In this document: one piece after another, positions 40,667 through 49,141 of the stretch
Layout: the number at the start of each line of letters is the position of its first letter
How positions within the stretch are numbered: position 1 is the first letter of the stretch
Source of the DNA: Candidatus Iainarchaeum sp.
GTDB taxonomy: Archaea > Iainarchaeota > Iainarchaeia > Iainarchaeales > UBA10219
Length of the DNA stretch: 64,000 nt
Assembly: GCA_018304425.1 (NCBI GenBank)
Contig: JAGVWE010000005.1
Coordinates: 1 to 64,000, forward strand
Reading direction: 5' to 3'
Made by a program: the position numbers and the translations under genes
Notes under the pieces: model-generated
Database searches by the model: none
Told to the model about the DNA's origin: nothing
What the model saw: only the letters and a program-made list of their open reading frames with translations

Positions 40667-42958
40667 TTATTCGTTTGGCCCCGTCCACTTCGCCGTCAGC
40701 ACGGCGCGGATGGCCTTCGCTTTTTTCGGCCCCATCTTCTCGACTTCCTGCAATTCTCCGTCGGAGGCCTGCACCAGTTTTTCAATCGAGCCGAACTTCT
40801 TGAGCAGGGCACGCGCCATGGAGGGGCCCACCAGGGGCAAACTCTCCATGATGAACAACTGTTGTTCGGGCAAGGTCAAGCCCTTTCGTCCCACGCGCAA
40901 GCGGATGTCCCTTCCTTCGTTGAGCTGCTCGCGCTTGGCGGTTACATACAAGAAGTCCGCGGTTTCTTCCGCGTTGCGCGTGAACAAGACCGGCAACCGG
41001 TAATGCAAGGCGATGGTGGTCAACGCGCCCACGACCGCGTTCTTGTGGATGTTCCGGGAACTGTAAAGGTCTTCCGGCTTGCCCTCGATGAGGAGTAAGG
41101 GCATCTCGTAGTTCGAGGACATCTTGAGGCACTGGTCGAACAGCCGGCCATCCAACATGCTGTTCAGGAAGTCTTCGACGGTCTTGCGCTCGACGACGAT
41201 TTGGTCGGTCAAGACGTAGTCTCCCACTTCCAGCTGCTGGACTTTAATCAAGGCGTTCTTGGCTGCCAGTTCTTCGAGGACGCTGGACTGCTGTTCGCGG
41301 GTGTCAACGTAAATCAAGACCTTTTCATGGACTTCCTGGGTGTACGGCAGGAGGGTGGCTTGCCGGTCCAGGGCGGCATCCGGCAAAGCCGCGGCCTGTT
41401 CGCCGAAGTCGTTGCGGAGCTTGTGCAGGGTTTTCTGCATGCGCCGCTCCTTGTGCACGCTCACCCAGTAAAACGTTTCATCGCGCGTGCCCTTCGCCAG
41501 CAGGATGACCACCTTCCCGGTGGCAAACCGGCCGGTGCGCCCGCGCCGCTGAATGGTTCGAATCTCGGAGGGCACGCTCTCATAGAACACCACCAAGTCC
41601 ACGGCGGGAATGTCAAGGCCTTCCTCGGCCACGGACGTTGCAACCAGCACATTAAAGGCCCCGGCCTTGAATTCCTGGATGGCCCGGGTCTGCTCCTTCT
41701 GCGTCATGCCCTTGTCCTTCTCGCCTTTCGTGGCCTGGCCGACGAAGCGCAGGGGCCGCAGGCCCTCCCGCTTGCCCAGCTCTTCCACCAATTTCTTCGC
41801 CGAGTCCCGGTAGTGGTTGAAGACAATGGCCCGGCTTTCCGGGTTTTCCCTGAACTGCTTTTCCAGGATTTCCACGAGCTTCGCGAGTTTGGGGTGGGTG
41901 ACGTTCTGCTGGTGCAGTTTTTCCGTCAAGGCCCGCGCCGCTTGAATGCTGTCATGCTTCCAGGTGAACCCCAGGGCCTTGGAGGCGCTGGACTTGCCAA
42001 GCCCGTCCTCCATGCGCCCAAAGTAATCGTGCAACGAGGAAATGCCCTGCGTCTCCAAAAGCGTGTGCGCGTGGCTGACCTTCAACAACGCGGCCAGGCG
42101 GGAGGCCGCCGCGTACACCAGGGGGTTGTTCTTGGCCTTGGAACCGATGTCCCGGCGGATAAGCGCCTGGAGCTCCAGCAGCTGCCTTTTGCCGTAATAA
42201 CTGGAGTTAATAGTCTTGGCGTAGCCGCACTTTTTCAGGAACAGCAGCTGTTCCTTGAGGAACACCTCCAAGTGCTTCTTGATTTCCAGGAACTCCTTGG
42301 GCAATTCGACGAGTTCCCATTTGACGTTGATTTCCTTCGTGTAGGGCTGTACATCCAGGTCCTTCGCGGTCTTGACCTCGATGTTCTGGATGAACAGGTT
42401 CTTGCACACGTCCTGGATTTTTGCCTCGTCGCTGCCGGGAGAGGCAGTCAACGCGAGAATCAAGGGAGACCTGCATTGCCGCAGGTAGTGCTGCGCGATG
42501 AAGACATACGTGTAGTCCTTGACGCTTCGATGGGCTTCGTCGAAAATCAGCAAGCCCACGCCTTCGAGGGAAATCCGGCCGGTGACCAAGTCGTTTTCAA
42601 TGGTCTGGGGCGTGGCGCTGATAAGGGTCGCGTTCCGCCAGATTTCCTCGCGTTCCTTGGGCGGCACCGAACCGGTCAACAACCCGATTTTTTCTTCGGC
42701 CACGTTCATGAACTTCTTGAACGAGGCCTCGTGCTGGACGGCGAGTGGTTTCGTGGGGGCCAGGAAAACGATTTTCTTTTCCGGCTGCTTGGACAGCACG
42801 TGCGCGCTCACCAAGGCCGCGACCACCGTCTTTCCCAACGCGGTGGGGGCAACGACCAGGGTGTTGCCTTTGTCGGCCACGCGCGCGGCCAGCACTTCCT
42901 GGTATAGGCGGGTCTCCATTGTCTCAGGCTTGATTAAGGCATGCTGCACGAATCCCAT
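40667..42958 (-). CDS. hef: Hef-type helicase-nuclease (XPF/FANCM family)
   Basis: A 763-residue archaeal Hef. The SF2 helicase half has Walker A APTALGKT near residue 40, IFDEAHR near 142, TASPGS, and the C-terminal SVAEEGLDIPAVDLV and QRRGRTGR motifs. The ERCC4 nuclease half has YVDTREQQSS and GDYVLTDQIVVERKTVEDF near residue 580 (the catalytic V-ERK). Tandem helix-hairpin-helix elements close the protein (LPLVGPSMARALLKKFGSIEKL). It processes stalled forks and branched DNA, usually with PCNA. The start at 42958 is preferred over 42973. An ATTTAAAT element lies ~35 bases upstream. Confidence 0.95.
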   Translation of the reverse strand: MGFVQHALIKPETMETRLYQEVLAARVADKGNTLVVAPTALGKTVVAALVSAHVLSKQPEKKIVFLAPTKPLAVQHEASFKKFMNVAEEKIGLLTGSVPPKEREEIWRNATLISATPQTIENDLVTGRISLEGVGLLIFDEAHRSVKDYTYVFIAQHYLRQCRSPLILALTASPGSDEAKIQDVCKNLFIQNIEVKTAKDLDVQPYTKEINVKWELVELPKEFLEIKKHLEVFLKEQLLFLKKCGYAKTINSSYYGKRQLLELQALIRRDIGSKAKNNPLVYAAASRLAALLKVSHAHTLLETQGISSLHDYFGRMEDGLGKSSASKALGFTWKHDSIQAARALTEKLHQQNVTHPKLAKLVEILEKQFRENPESRAIVFNHYRDSAKKLVEELGKREGLRPLRFVGQATKGEKDKGMTQKEQTRAIQEFKAGAFNVLVATSVAEEGLDIPAVDLVVFYESVPSEIRTIQRRGRTGRFATGKVVILLAKGTRDETFYWVSVHKERRMQKTLHKLRNDFGEQAAALPDAALDRQATLLPYTQEVHEKVLIYVDTREQQSSVLEELAAKNALIKVQQLEVGDYVLTDQIVVERKTVEDFLNSMLDGRLFDQCLKMSSNYEMPLLLIEGKPEDLYSSRNIHKNAVVGALTTIALHYRLPVLFTRNAEETADFLYVTAKREQLNEGRDIRLRVGRKGLTLPEQQLFIMESLPLVGPSMARALLKKFGSIEKLVQASDGELQEVEKMGPKKAKAIRAVLTAKWTGPNE

Positions 42959-43094
42959 GGGCTTCCCACACACCCTAGGCGGTAAACGGATTTAAATCCT
43001 TGGAGACCTCATTTCCGGTGCGAATCCGTCCGTTAAAGTGGTTTTACGCCCGGAAAAGCCTTTTTGCGGCGTTTTTCGGCTTAAAACCAGCTAA

Positions 43095-43105
43095 TTTTAT
43101 ATATT
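43095..43105 (+). promoter_or_regulatory. TATA element of the histone gene
   Basis: TTTTATATATTTG, a strong consensus box centred ~27 bases before ATG 43126, indicates a leaderless, probably strongly expressed histone mRNA. Confidence 0.65.
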
Positions 43106-43125
43106 TGTTGGCGTACAGTAGTTTC

Positions 43126-43344
43126 ATGGCTGAACGCATCCTTCCCTTGGCCGCCGTGGACCGCATCATCCGCAAGGCGGGCGCAGGCCGGGTCAGCGAG
43201 GACGCCGTCGAAGCCCTCGCCGAGTTGTTGGAAGAAATCGGCGTCAAAATCTCGCAACAGGCCGCGGAATTCTCCAAGCACGCAAACCGCAAGACGGTCA
43301 CCGCCGCGGACATCAAGCTGGCCAACAAGAACCCGCTTCCCTAA
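43126..43344 (+). CDS. Archaeal histone
   Basis: A 72-residue HMf-type histone fold without tails: [33 protein letters not shown] then a central helix and [14 protein letters not shown]. These dimerise and wrap DNA. Positions such as the RKAG(A)xRVS loop, the Arg after it and the KTVTAxD loop contact DNA in known members, and all are present. It is placed between hef and a CMP-kinase-like gene; the TATA element at 43095-43105 drives it alone. Confidence 0.94.
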   Translation: MAERILPLAAVDRIIRKAGAGRVSEDAVEALAELLEEIGVKISQQAAEFSKHANRKTVTAADIKLANKNPLP

Positions 43345-43350
43345 ACGGGA

Positions 43351-43947
43351 CTAGCAGACGAATCGTTGCGTTTTCAGCCACTTTTCGAGCGCGTCCACGC
43401 AGGCCTCGAACACTTGTTTCTCGTTTAGCTTGTCCGTGTCCAGCACCAGGCTGAAGGGCTTCAAGTCCTTTCCGAGTTCGAAGCCGTAGATTTTCCGGTA
43501 AATGGTCGCGGTCTTCTCGTCGCGCTCCGCGAGCTTGGCCTGGACTTCCTTTTCGTCCAGTTTGTCGCGGCCAGCCACTCTCTTGGCCCGCACGTCCAGC
43601 GAGGTCTTCAACCACACCTTGAACGCGTTCCCCTTGAACAGCCAGGGCATGGTCCAGGAGTCGAGTACGACGTCGCCGGCTTTGGCAATCCTCAGCAACT
43701 CGGCGTCGAGGGCCTGGTCCATGGAGGAGTCCTTCAAGCGCCGCTCCAAATAGGCCTTGCCTTCCCTGCTCTCCCACCAACCGGTGTTGGCCTTGGCTTC
43801 GTCTGCCTTGAGTTCGGAGGCCGTCCGCTCCTGGAGCTGGCGCAGCAACCCCGAGGCGTGCACGCACTTCAAGCCCTGCTTTTTGGCCAGCCGCTCGGCC
43901 AACGTGGACTTACCGCTGCCCGCAAAACCGGAAACGATGACGATCAT
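43351..43947 (-). CDS. Cytidylate-kinase-like P-loop kinase
   Basis: A 198-residue kinase. The P loop GFAGSGKST is at residues 7-15, followed by a helix and LDSWTMPWLFKG as the Walker-B-like strand. RAKRVAGRDKL is a possible LID region, and KIYGFEL and VLDTDKL are features of archaeal CMP kinases and related AAA_18 proteins. Reaction: probably phosphorylation of CMP or a related nucleotide, but the archaeal cmk signature is incomplete, so the substrate is uncertain. It is convergent with the histone gene. Confidence 0.75.
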   Translation of the reverse strand: MIVIVSGFAGSGKSTLAERLAKKQGLKCVHASGLLRQLQERTASELKADEAKANTGWWESREGKAYLERRLKDSSMDQALDAELLRIAKAGDVVLDSWTMPWLFKGNAFKVWLKTSLDVRAKRVAGRDKLDEKEVQAKLAERDEKTATIYRKIYGFELGKDLKPFSLVLDTDKLNEKQVFEACVDALEKWLKTQRFVC

Positions 43948-44039
43948 CGAAATCGTCAGGATGTAGCGTCAAACCTGCTTAAATGCCTTTGGCGGGCAAA
44001 ACAGGAAGCTTTAATAACCCCCCAAGCAATAACTACTAT

Positions 44040-44366
44040 ATGGTTGAAACCACGGTAGGCGCCAAATCGAGAAAGTCCGGTCCTTGGCAGGCCGCCTTGA
44101 AGGAGGTTGGAAGAACCGTGGGCCCGTTTTTGGGGCTTGGTGCGCAGGCAGCAGTGATGCGGCGCAGGGCCATGGGAGAAGCGACTCCACGAAGTCGAAT
44201 TCCAAAGTCCATGGCAATGCCGCCCCTGGCAAAGGCTACACTCAACCGGGCAAAGGCCTTGGAACGCATTAGACTATTGGAGCGGAATGCTCGCCTGAAA
44301 AGGGCACGCCGCGAAGAAGCACGCCGCACAGGAAGGACGGGAGCAACCCGCAGCCGGGCTCGCTAG
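44040..44366 (+). CDS. Small basic hypothetical protein
   Basis: A 108-residue protein, strongly basic, with a short hydrophobic stretch (VGPFLGLGAQAAVM) near residue 30 and an Arg/Ala-rich helical C-terminus (LERNARLKRARREEARRTGR). It may bind nucleic acid or associate with ribosomes; no family recognised. A GCTTTAATAACC element ~30 bases before ATG suggests a leaderless gene. It converges with panB. Confidence 0.45.
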   Translation: MVETTVGAKSRKSGPWQAALKEVGRTVGPFLGLGAQAAVMRRRAMGEATPRSRIPKSMAMPPLAKATLNRAKALERIRLLERNARLKRARREEARRTGRTGATRSRAR

Positions 44367-44388
44367 GCGCTCGCTAGGCCTTCAGTTT

Positions 44389-45180
44389 TTAGGGAAACTT
44401 TTTCTGCTTGACGTCCTGCTTGTAGGCCTGCACGGCTTTCAGGATGTCTGCGCCCAGGTGCGCGTATTCCTTGGCAAAGCTCGGCGGCTTGCAGAAGCTG
44501 CTGGTGATGCCCAGCAAGTCGTGCAAGACCAGGACCTGACCGTCGCAGTCCTTTCCCGCGCCGATGCCAATGGTCGGGCACCTGATTGCTTCGGTAATCT
44601 TCTTCGCGGCCTCGGGCACCACTCCCTCCAACACCAGCGAGAAAATGCCGGCCTGGTCCAGCGCCTTCGCGTCTTCCACCATTTGCCGGACGCTGTCCTC
44701 GGTCTTGCCTTGGACCTTGTAACCGCCCATGGCATGCACGCTCTGCGGCTTCAACCCCAGGTGGCCTTGCACGGGGATGCCTGCGTTGAGAATCGCCTTT
44801 ATTTTGTCCACGTGCTCGCGCCCGCCCTCGAGTTTGACGGCGTGCATGCCGCCTTCTTTCACGAAGCGGCCGGCGTTGGTCACGGCCTGCTCGACGCTCG
44901 CTTGATAAGACATAAAGGGCAGGTCGCCAATCAACAGCGCCTGCTTGGCGCCCCGCGCCACGGCCTTGCAGTGGTGCAGCATTTCTTGCATGGTCACGGG
45001 CAGCGTGGACTCATAGCCTAGCACGACGTTGCCCAGGCTGTCGCCCACCAAAATCATCTCGATGCCGGCCTCGTCCACCAGCCGCGCGGTCGGGTAATCA
45101 TAAGCCGTGAGCATGGTCAAGGGTTCCTTGCCCTTGAGGGCCAAAACCCGGGGGGCGGTCATGCGGGAAACGGGGTTCAT
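44389..45180 (-). CDS. panB: 3-methyl-2-oxobutanoate hydroxymethyltransferase
   Basis: A 263-residue PanB, which adds a hydroxymethyl group from methylene-tetrahydrofolate (or an archaeal pterin) to ketoisovalerate, giving ketopantoate for coenzyme A. Signatures: LTAYDYPTARLVDEAGIEMILVGDSLG (Mg and substrate site, with the GDS), GDLPFMSY, VKLEGG, GHLGLKPQSVHAMGGYKVQG and IGIGAGKDCDGQVLVLHDLLG. The keto acid could come from the branched-chain genes 2-5 kb away, and the C1 unit from the glycine cleavage system; both links are inference. Confidence 0.94.
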   Translation of the reverse strand: MNPVSRMTAPRVLALKGKEPLTMLTAYDYPTARLVDEAGIEMILVGDSLGNVVLGYESTLPVTMQEMLHHCKAVARGAKQALLIGDLPFMSYQASVEQAVTNAGRFVKEGGMHAVKLEGGREHVDKIKAILNAGIPVQGHLGLKPQSVHAMGGYKVQGKTEDSVRQMVEDAKALDQAGIFSLVLEGVVPEAAKKITEAIRCPTIGIGAGKDCDGQVLVLHDLLGITSSFCKPPSFAKEYAHLGADILKAVQAYKQDVKQKKFP

Positions 45181-45260
45181 GCAAGGAATGGGCTGGGAGA
45201 GGGTTAAAAAGATACGGCTTTAGGAAAATTAATATAGTGGTTTAACGTTGATTAATCCAC

Positions 45261-45596
45261 ATGCTTCCACGGAGATTAAAGTATGTTCGAGGGGGGCCTA
45301 ACACGCGGCGAATGACTTGGCTTGGCACTGATTATAGTACGCTTCATAAAACGGCGATAGCGACTCGCCGCCAATTTAGAGTGAACCCGGGTGCGACTGG
45401 AACTGCGGACCATATTACAAGGCACGGCGCCGCGGCAAGCGCCGAAATCACCAGGGCCAGGAAATTCATTGAGTTGGCTGAAGCGCGTTTGAAGGCGCCT
45501 GGTGTGCCTGATGCTGAAAAAGACCGCTTGCGCGTCATGATCCGCGAGCATCGAATCGTAATTACAGACAATGAAGTGGAGTTGCGGAAGAAATAA
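45261..45596 (+). CDS. Hypothetical protein
   Basis: A 111-residue basic protein. The N-terminal half has few hydrophobic blocks (RRMTWLGTDYSTLHKTAIATRR). The C-terminal ~60 residues form likely helices (AEITRARKFIELAEARLKAP, then a RVMIREHRIVITDNEVELRK end). No family recognised. An ATTAATATAG element ~30 bases before ATG supports transcription. It faces a small winged-helix gene and lies next to a DUF3800 gene in a lower-GC patch, so it may belong to an accessory island. Confidence 0.45.
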   Translation: MLPRRLKYVRGGPNTRRMTWLGTDYSTLHKTAIATRRQFRVNPGATGTADHITRHGAAASAEITRARKFIELAEARLKAPGVPDAEKDRLRVMIREHRIVITDNEVELRKK

Positions 45597-45619
45597 GCCG
45601 GGCAGCATTTTTTTGCTGG

Positions 45620-45880
45620 CTAACGCACCAATTCCATCATCTTCACGGCCCGCCCGTTCACGACCTTGAGCTTGCATTTGACGGCCTCCGAGCGTTGCAG
45701 GGCGCGGATGACGCCGTGCACCTTGCCCGGGCTCCACTTGAGTTCCTTCGCGGCCTGGTAGGCGGACAGGGGGCCTTTTTCTTGGAGGAGGAACATGAGC
45801 CTCCACTTGGGCATTTTTCGCATTTCTTTATAGATTCTGCGAGTTAGTTGAATTTGTGCGTTCAAATTTATCAAATACAT
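45620..45880 (-). CDS. Winged-helix regulator-like protein
   Basis: An 86-residue protein. After an N-terminal helix, KMPKWRLMFLLQEKGPLSAYQ and AAKELKWSPGKVHGVIRALQ form a winged helix with the recognition helix in the second segment and a basic wing (VKCKLKVVNGRAVKMMELV). The ATG at 45880 is ~25 bases after TTTTTAACC; Met at 45826 is an alternative if the N-terminal ~18 residues are not translated. It is divergent from the DUF3800 gene with ~45 bases between starts, so it is a candidate regulator of it. Confidence 0.6.
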   Translation of the reverse strand: MYLINLNAQIQLTRRIYKEMRKMPKWRLMFLLQEKGPLSAYQAAKELKWSPGKVHGVIRALQRSEAVKCKLKVVNGRAVKMMELVR

Positions 45881-45926
45881 TAAGCGATTAAGGGGTTAAA
45901 AACGCTTTGTTATGCTGTTATAGTAA

Positions 45927-46649
45927 ATGGATTACCTTTATCTTGACGAAAGCAATGTGCCTCGGTTGGACGTGATTAATCCCTCATCGCCTTATTTTAT
46001 AATGGGCGGCTGTATTGCGTCAGAATCCGATTATGGTGAAATTTGCCAGGCCTTGGAAGCGTTTATCCATAAGGAATTTCCGGAAATTCGGGGCTTGGCT
46101 GGGTTCAGGCTCCATGCATCCTACATGTATAATGCACGGGACGTATTCTCTGGCATGAACGCGGCAGAACTCCGCGGAAAAGTCACGCGATTTTATCGCC
46201 TGATTAATGGCTTGCCAATTCAATTAGTGGCAACCGCAATTCACAAGGAAAAACTGGTGGCAAAATACCCGTTGCCGCAAGACCCATACAATTTGGCGTT
46301 TCTGTACACGTGTGAGCGATTCCAGAGGCATTTAGCGGAACGTACGAAAACTGTTGGCCAGCCAGTTCTCGAATCACGTGGGCCAGGCTTGGATAAACTT
46401 TATCGTAGCAAGCTGGAAAGCTTTTTGTCAATGGGAACCAAGTGGACTTCGTTGCCGCTTGTCGCCAAACCTGAATTCAAGACCTGTATTGAGAGGCCGC
46501 CGTTGCAGGTGGCTGATTTTGTTTGTTACGCCATCCACAAGTCATTAAACAAGAGTGAGCCGCAACTCTTCAATTCAATTAAATCAAAATTCAGACAAAA
46601 CCAACGAGGCGTGATAGACGGATTCGGTCTGATTATATATCCAAAATAA
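45927..46649 (+). CDS. DUF3800 domain protein
   Basis: A 240-residue protein with the DUF3800 start MDYLYLDESN (the conserved LDESG-like strand, Asp6), a middle FRLHASYMYNARD and a late PPLQVADFVCYAIHKSL segment with the conserved Gln-x-x-Asp. DUF3800 has an RNase-H-like layout and is frequent in phages, mobile elements and defence loci, with unknown biochemical activity. Codons are richer in A/T than in all neighbours, suggesting horizontal transfer. It shares a short intergenic region with the divergent winged-helix gene. Confidence 0.75.
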   Translation: MDYLYLDESNVPRLDVINPSSPYFIMGGCIASESDYGEICQALEAFIHKEFPEIRGLAGFRLHASYMYNARDVFSGMNAAELRGKVTRFYRLINGLPIQLVATAIHKEKLVAKYPLPQDPYNLAFLYTCERFQRHLAERTKTVGQPVLESRGPGLDKLYRSKLESFLSMGTKWTSLPLVAKPEFKTCIERPPLQVADFVCYAIHKSLNKSEPQLFNSIKSKFRQNQRGVIDGFGLIIYPK

Positions 46650-46753
46650 GCAGTAGAGCGGCGGTTTCGCCTAGAGAAGGTTTCCGCCACCCAGGGTTGC
46701 CCCCAATATAACATGTTTCTATCCAATATTTAATGCTTGCGTCGGGATTGCCC

Positions 46754-46760
46754 TATAAAG
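46754..46760 (+). promoter_or_regulatory. TATA element of the MGMT gene
   Basis: TATAAAG at -30 to -24 relative to ATG 46784; a second TATATAGG nearer the start is too close to serve. Confidence 0.55.
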
Positions 46761-46783
46761 TTCGCCTATATAGGAAACTAACT

Positions 46784-47089
46784 ATGTCTAACTCCTTTGC
46801 TGAAAAAGTCTACGTCGCCATGCGCCGTATCCCCCGCGGCAAGGTAACTACCTACAAGGCACTCGCCAAAGCGGTCGGCCACCCCAAGGCGGCCCGCGCG
46901 GTGGGCAACGCGTGCAACCGTAACCCGGACGCGCCGCGCACCCCCTGCCACCGCGTGATTGCCTCAGATGGTAGCCTGGGCGGCTACGCGCACGGGTTGA
47001 AGAAGAAGGTTGCCCTGCTCAAGCGCGAGGGCGTCATCGTTTCCCGCGGAAAAATTGATTTAAAGGAGTTCGGTTATTGGTTTAAGTGA
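46784..47089 (+). CDS. ogt: Methylated-DNA-[protein]-cysteine S-methyltransferase (catalytic domain only)
   Basis: A 101-residue protein equal to the C-terminal MGMT domain. The active-site motif PCHRVI with the acceptor Cys is present, followed by SDGSLGGYAHGLKKKVALLKREG. The helix-turn-helix RGKVTTYKALAKAVGHPKAARAVGNA (in two parts) gives DNA binding with the arginine finger. It removes O6-alkyl groups from guanine by suicide transfer. It has no N-terminal domain, like other short archaeal and ATL-type proteins, but unlike ATL proteins keeps the Cys. Confidence 0.9.
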   Translation: MSNSFAEKVYVAMRRIPRGKVTTYKALAKAVGHPKAARAVGNACNRNPDAPRTPCHRVIASDGSLGGYAHGLKKKVALLKREGVIVSRGKIDLKEFGYWFK

Positions 47090-47094
47090 ATCCC

Positions 47095-48015
47095 ATGCAG
47101 GAAGCCAAGTTCATCTGGATGGATGGCAAGTTCGTCAAGTGGAAGGACGCGAAAGTCCACGTCCTCACGCATGCCCTCCAATATGGCACGGCCGTCTTCG
47201 AGGGCATCCGCTGCTACAAGACGGACAAGGGCCCGGCCATTTTCAAGTTGCACGACCACCTGACCCGGCTAAAGGATTCGGCGCATATCCTGGGGTTTGG
47301 CTTCCCGCATTCCGTTGACGAACTCAAGAAGGTCGTGGTCAAGCTCGTGGCCAAGAACGGCTTGAAAGAATGTTACATCCGGCCCCTGGTCTACCTGCCC
47401 TACGGCAAGATGGGCCTCAACATTGTGGGCATGAAACCCAAGACCATGGTGGCCGCGTTTCCCTGGGATGCCTACCTTGGAAAAACCGGCGAAGAAAAGG
47501 GCATCCGCGCCAAGGTCTCCTCGTTCCTGCGCCCCCAGGTGGACAGCACCATGAACGACGCGAAGACCGCCGGCAACTACGTGAATAGTGTATTGGCCAA
47601 GCAGGAGGCCGTGCAGTCGGGCTTTGACGAAGCCATCATGTTGGACGCCAACGGCTATGTCGCGGAAGCCAGCGCGGAAAACATTTTCATCTTCCGCCAT
47701 GGCTCGCTGTGGACTCCTCCGACCTCGATTGCCTTGGAGGGCATGACGCGCAAAACGGTTTTCGACCTGGTCAACGCCGGCATCGTCAACGCCTTCATCA
47801 AGGAAGAGGTCTTCACCCGCGACGACGTCTACTCGGCGGACGAATGCTTTTTGACGGGCACGGCCGCGGAGATAACGCCCGTCGTCGAAGTCGACAACCG
47901 CAAAATCGGCTCCGGCAAGCCCGGCAACTACACCAAGCAACTCCAGCAGGCCTACCGGGATGTCACGCACGGCAAGGTCAAGCAGTTCCTGGACTGGCTG
48001 ACGTTCGTCAAATAG
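47095..48015 (+). CDS. ilvE: Branched-chain amino acid aminotransferase
   Basis: About 306 residues; fold type IV PLP transaminase interconverting Leu, Ile, Val and their keto acids with glutamate. Hallmarks: KFIWMDGKFVKWKDAKVHVLTHALQYGTAVFEGIR (in parts), YIRPLVYLPYGKMGLN, the PLP Lys in NDAKTAGNYVNSVLAKQEA, EASAENIFIF and GTAAEITPVVEVD. Start: ATG 47095 has GTGA about 6 bases upstream; GTG 47086, which overlaps the MGMT stop, is an alternative giving three extra residues. It is the first of three genes related to branched-chain metabolism. Confidence 0.94.
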   Translation: MQEAKFIWMDGKFVKWKDAKVHVLTHALQYGTAVFEGIRCYKTDKGPAIFKLHDHLTRLKDSAHILGFGFPHSVDELKKVVVKLVAKNGLKECYIRPLVYLPYGKMGLNIVGMKPKTMVAAFPWDAYLGKTGEEKGIRAKVSSFLRPQVDSTMNDAKTAGNYVNSVLAKQEAVQSGFDEAIMLDANGYVAEASAENIFIFRHGSLWTPPTSIALEGMTRKTVFDLVNAGIVNAFIKEEVFTRDDVYSADECFLTGTAAEITPVVEVDNRKIGSGKPGNYTKQLQQAYRDVTHGKVKQFLDWLTFVK

Positions 48016-48058
48016 CGGCCCTCAAGGATTTAAAATCCCTTTCCGACCCAGTTCTGTC

Positions 48059-49141
48059 ATGTACTACTCTGGCGAGTACCGGCAATCGCCCTTGAGTTTC
48101 TCGCCAGCGGCTGCTCGCACGGTTTCCTGGTCGCAGGAGGCCAGCGGCATCCAAGCCGTTGTAGCCCTTGACAGCCTGGCCCTGGGCCCGGCCCTGGGAG
48201 GCACCCGGGCCCGAAAATATGCTTCCCTGGACGAAGCCGAAGCCGATGCCCAGGCCCTCGCCGCTGCCATGAGCTACAAGGCCGCGCTGGCCGGCCTGCC
48301 CCTGGGCGGCGGCAAGGCCGTGATTGACGCGGACTTGAAGGGGTTGGACGTGAAAGAACGGGCTGCCTTTTTCGCTGACTTCGGGCAATTCGTTGACTCG
48401 CTAAAGGGCGCCTACATTACGACCGAGGATTCGGGGACGACGACGGAGGACATGGCCTGCATCCGGCAAGGCACGCGCTACGTGGTGGGCTTGCCCGAGA
48501 AAATGGGGGGCAGCGGGAGCCCTTCGCCCTATACCGCGCTCGGCGTCCTGCAGGGCATGAAGGCCTGCGCGAAAAAAGTGTTTGGAAAGGAATCACTGGC
48601 TGGCCGGACGGTGGCCGTGCAAGGCGTGGGCAGCGTGGGCCGTGAATTGGTGGCTTTGTTGGTGCAGGCCGGGGCTCATGTGGTGTGCGCCGACCTCATC
48701 AAGGCCCGCGTGCAGGAAGCGAAGAAAAAATTCGGCGTCCAGGTGGTCGCGCCCGAAGAAATTCATTCGGTGGAAGCCGATGTATTCGCGCCGTGCGCGT
48801 TGGGTGACGCGTTGAACGCGAAAACAGTTGAGGCACTGGCCTGCAAAATCGTGTGCGGTGCGGCCAACAACCAGCTGGCTTCCCAGGAAGCCGGAGAGGC
48901 CTTGCACGAGCAGGGCATCTTGTATGCTCCGGACTATTTGGTGAACGCGGGTGGCCTCATCGCGGTTTCGGCGGAGCCCGTGGTTTCCGGCAAGGCCTTT
49001 GACCGGGCAGCGGTTTTGGAAAGAGTGCAGGCGATTGGCGCGCGCACCGAAGAACTCTTGCGGTTCGCTGAGGAAAGCGTGTTGAGCCCGGCGTGGGCGG
49101 CCCGGGTGCTGGCCGAGCAACGGTTGGGGGGAGTGCCTTGA
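48059..49141 (+). CDS. ldh: Leucine dehydrogenase family protein
   Basis: A 360-residue member of the Glu/Leu/Phe/Val dehydrogenase family, NAD(P)-dependent oxidative deamination of branched amino acids. The catalytic Lys is in GLPLGGGKAVID, with YITTEDSGTTTEDM and a Rossmann motif VAVQGVGSVGRELVALL. PCALGDALNAKTV and LVNAGGLIAV match leucine dehydrogenases. Length and motifs favour Leu/Val over Glu dehydrogenase. A GATTTAAAATCC element 27 bases before ATG starts a new leaderless unit that continues into the KARI-like gene with a TTGA overlap. Confidence 0.85.
   Translation: MYYSGEYRQSPLSFSPAAARTVSWSQEASGIQAVVALDSLALGPALGGTRARKYASLDEAEADAQALAAAMSYKAALAGLPLGGGKAVIDADLKGLDVKERAAFFADFGQFVDSLKGAYITTEDSGTTTEDMACIRQGTRYVVGLPEKMGGSGSPSPYTALGVLQGMKACAKKVFGKESLAGRTVAVQGVGSVGRELVALLVQAGAHVVCADLIKARVQEAKKKFGVQVVAPEEIHSVEADVFAPCALGDALNAKTVEALACKIVCGAANNQLASQEAGEALHEQGILYAPDYLVNAGGLIAVSAEPVVSGKAFDRAAVLERVQAIGARTEELLRFAEESVLSPAWAARVLAEQRLGGVP

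Noticed and set aside
41201-42907. 568-codon plus-strand frame opposite hef
   Set aside because: Antisense of the intact helicase and nuclease motifs; His/Val/Gln-biased composition.
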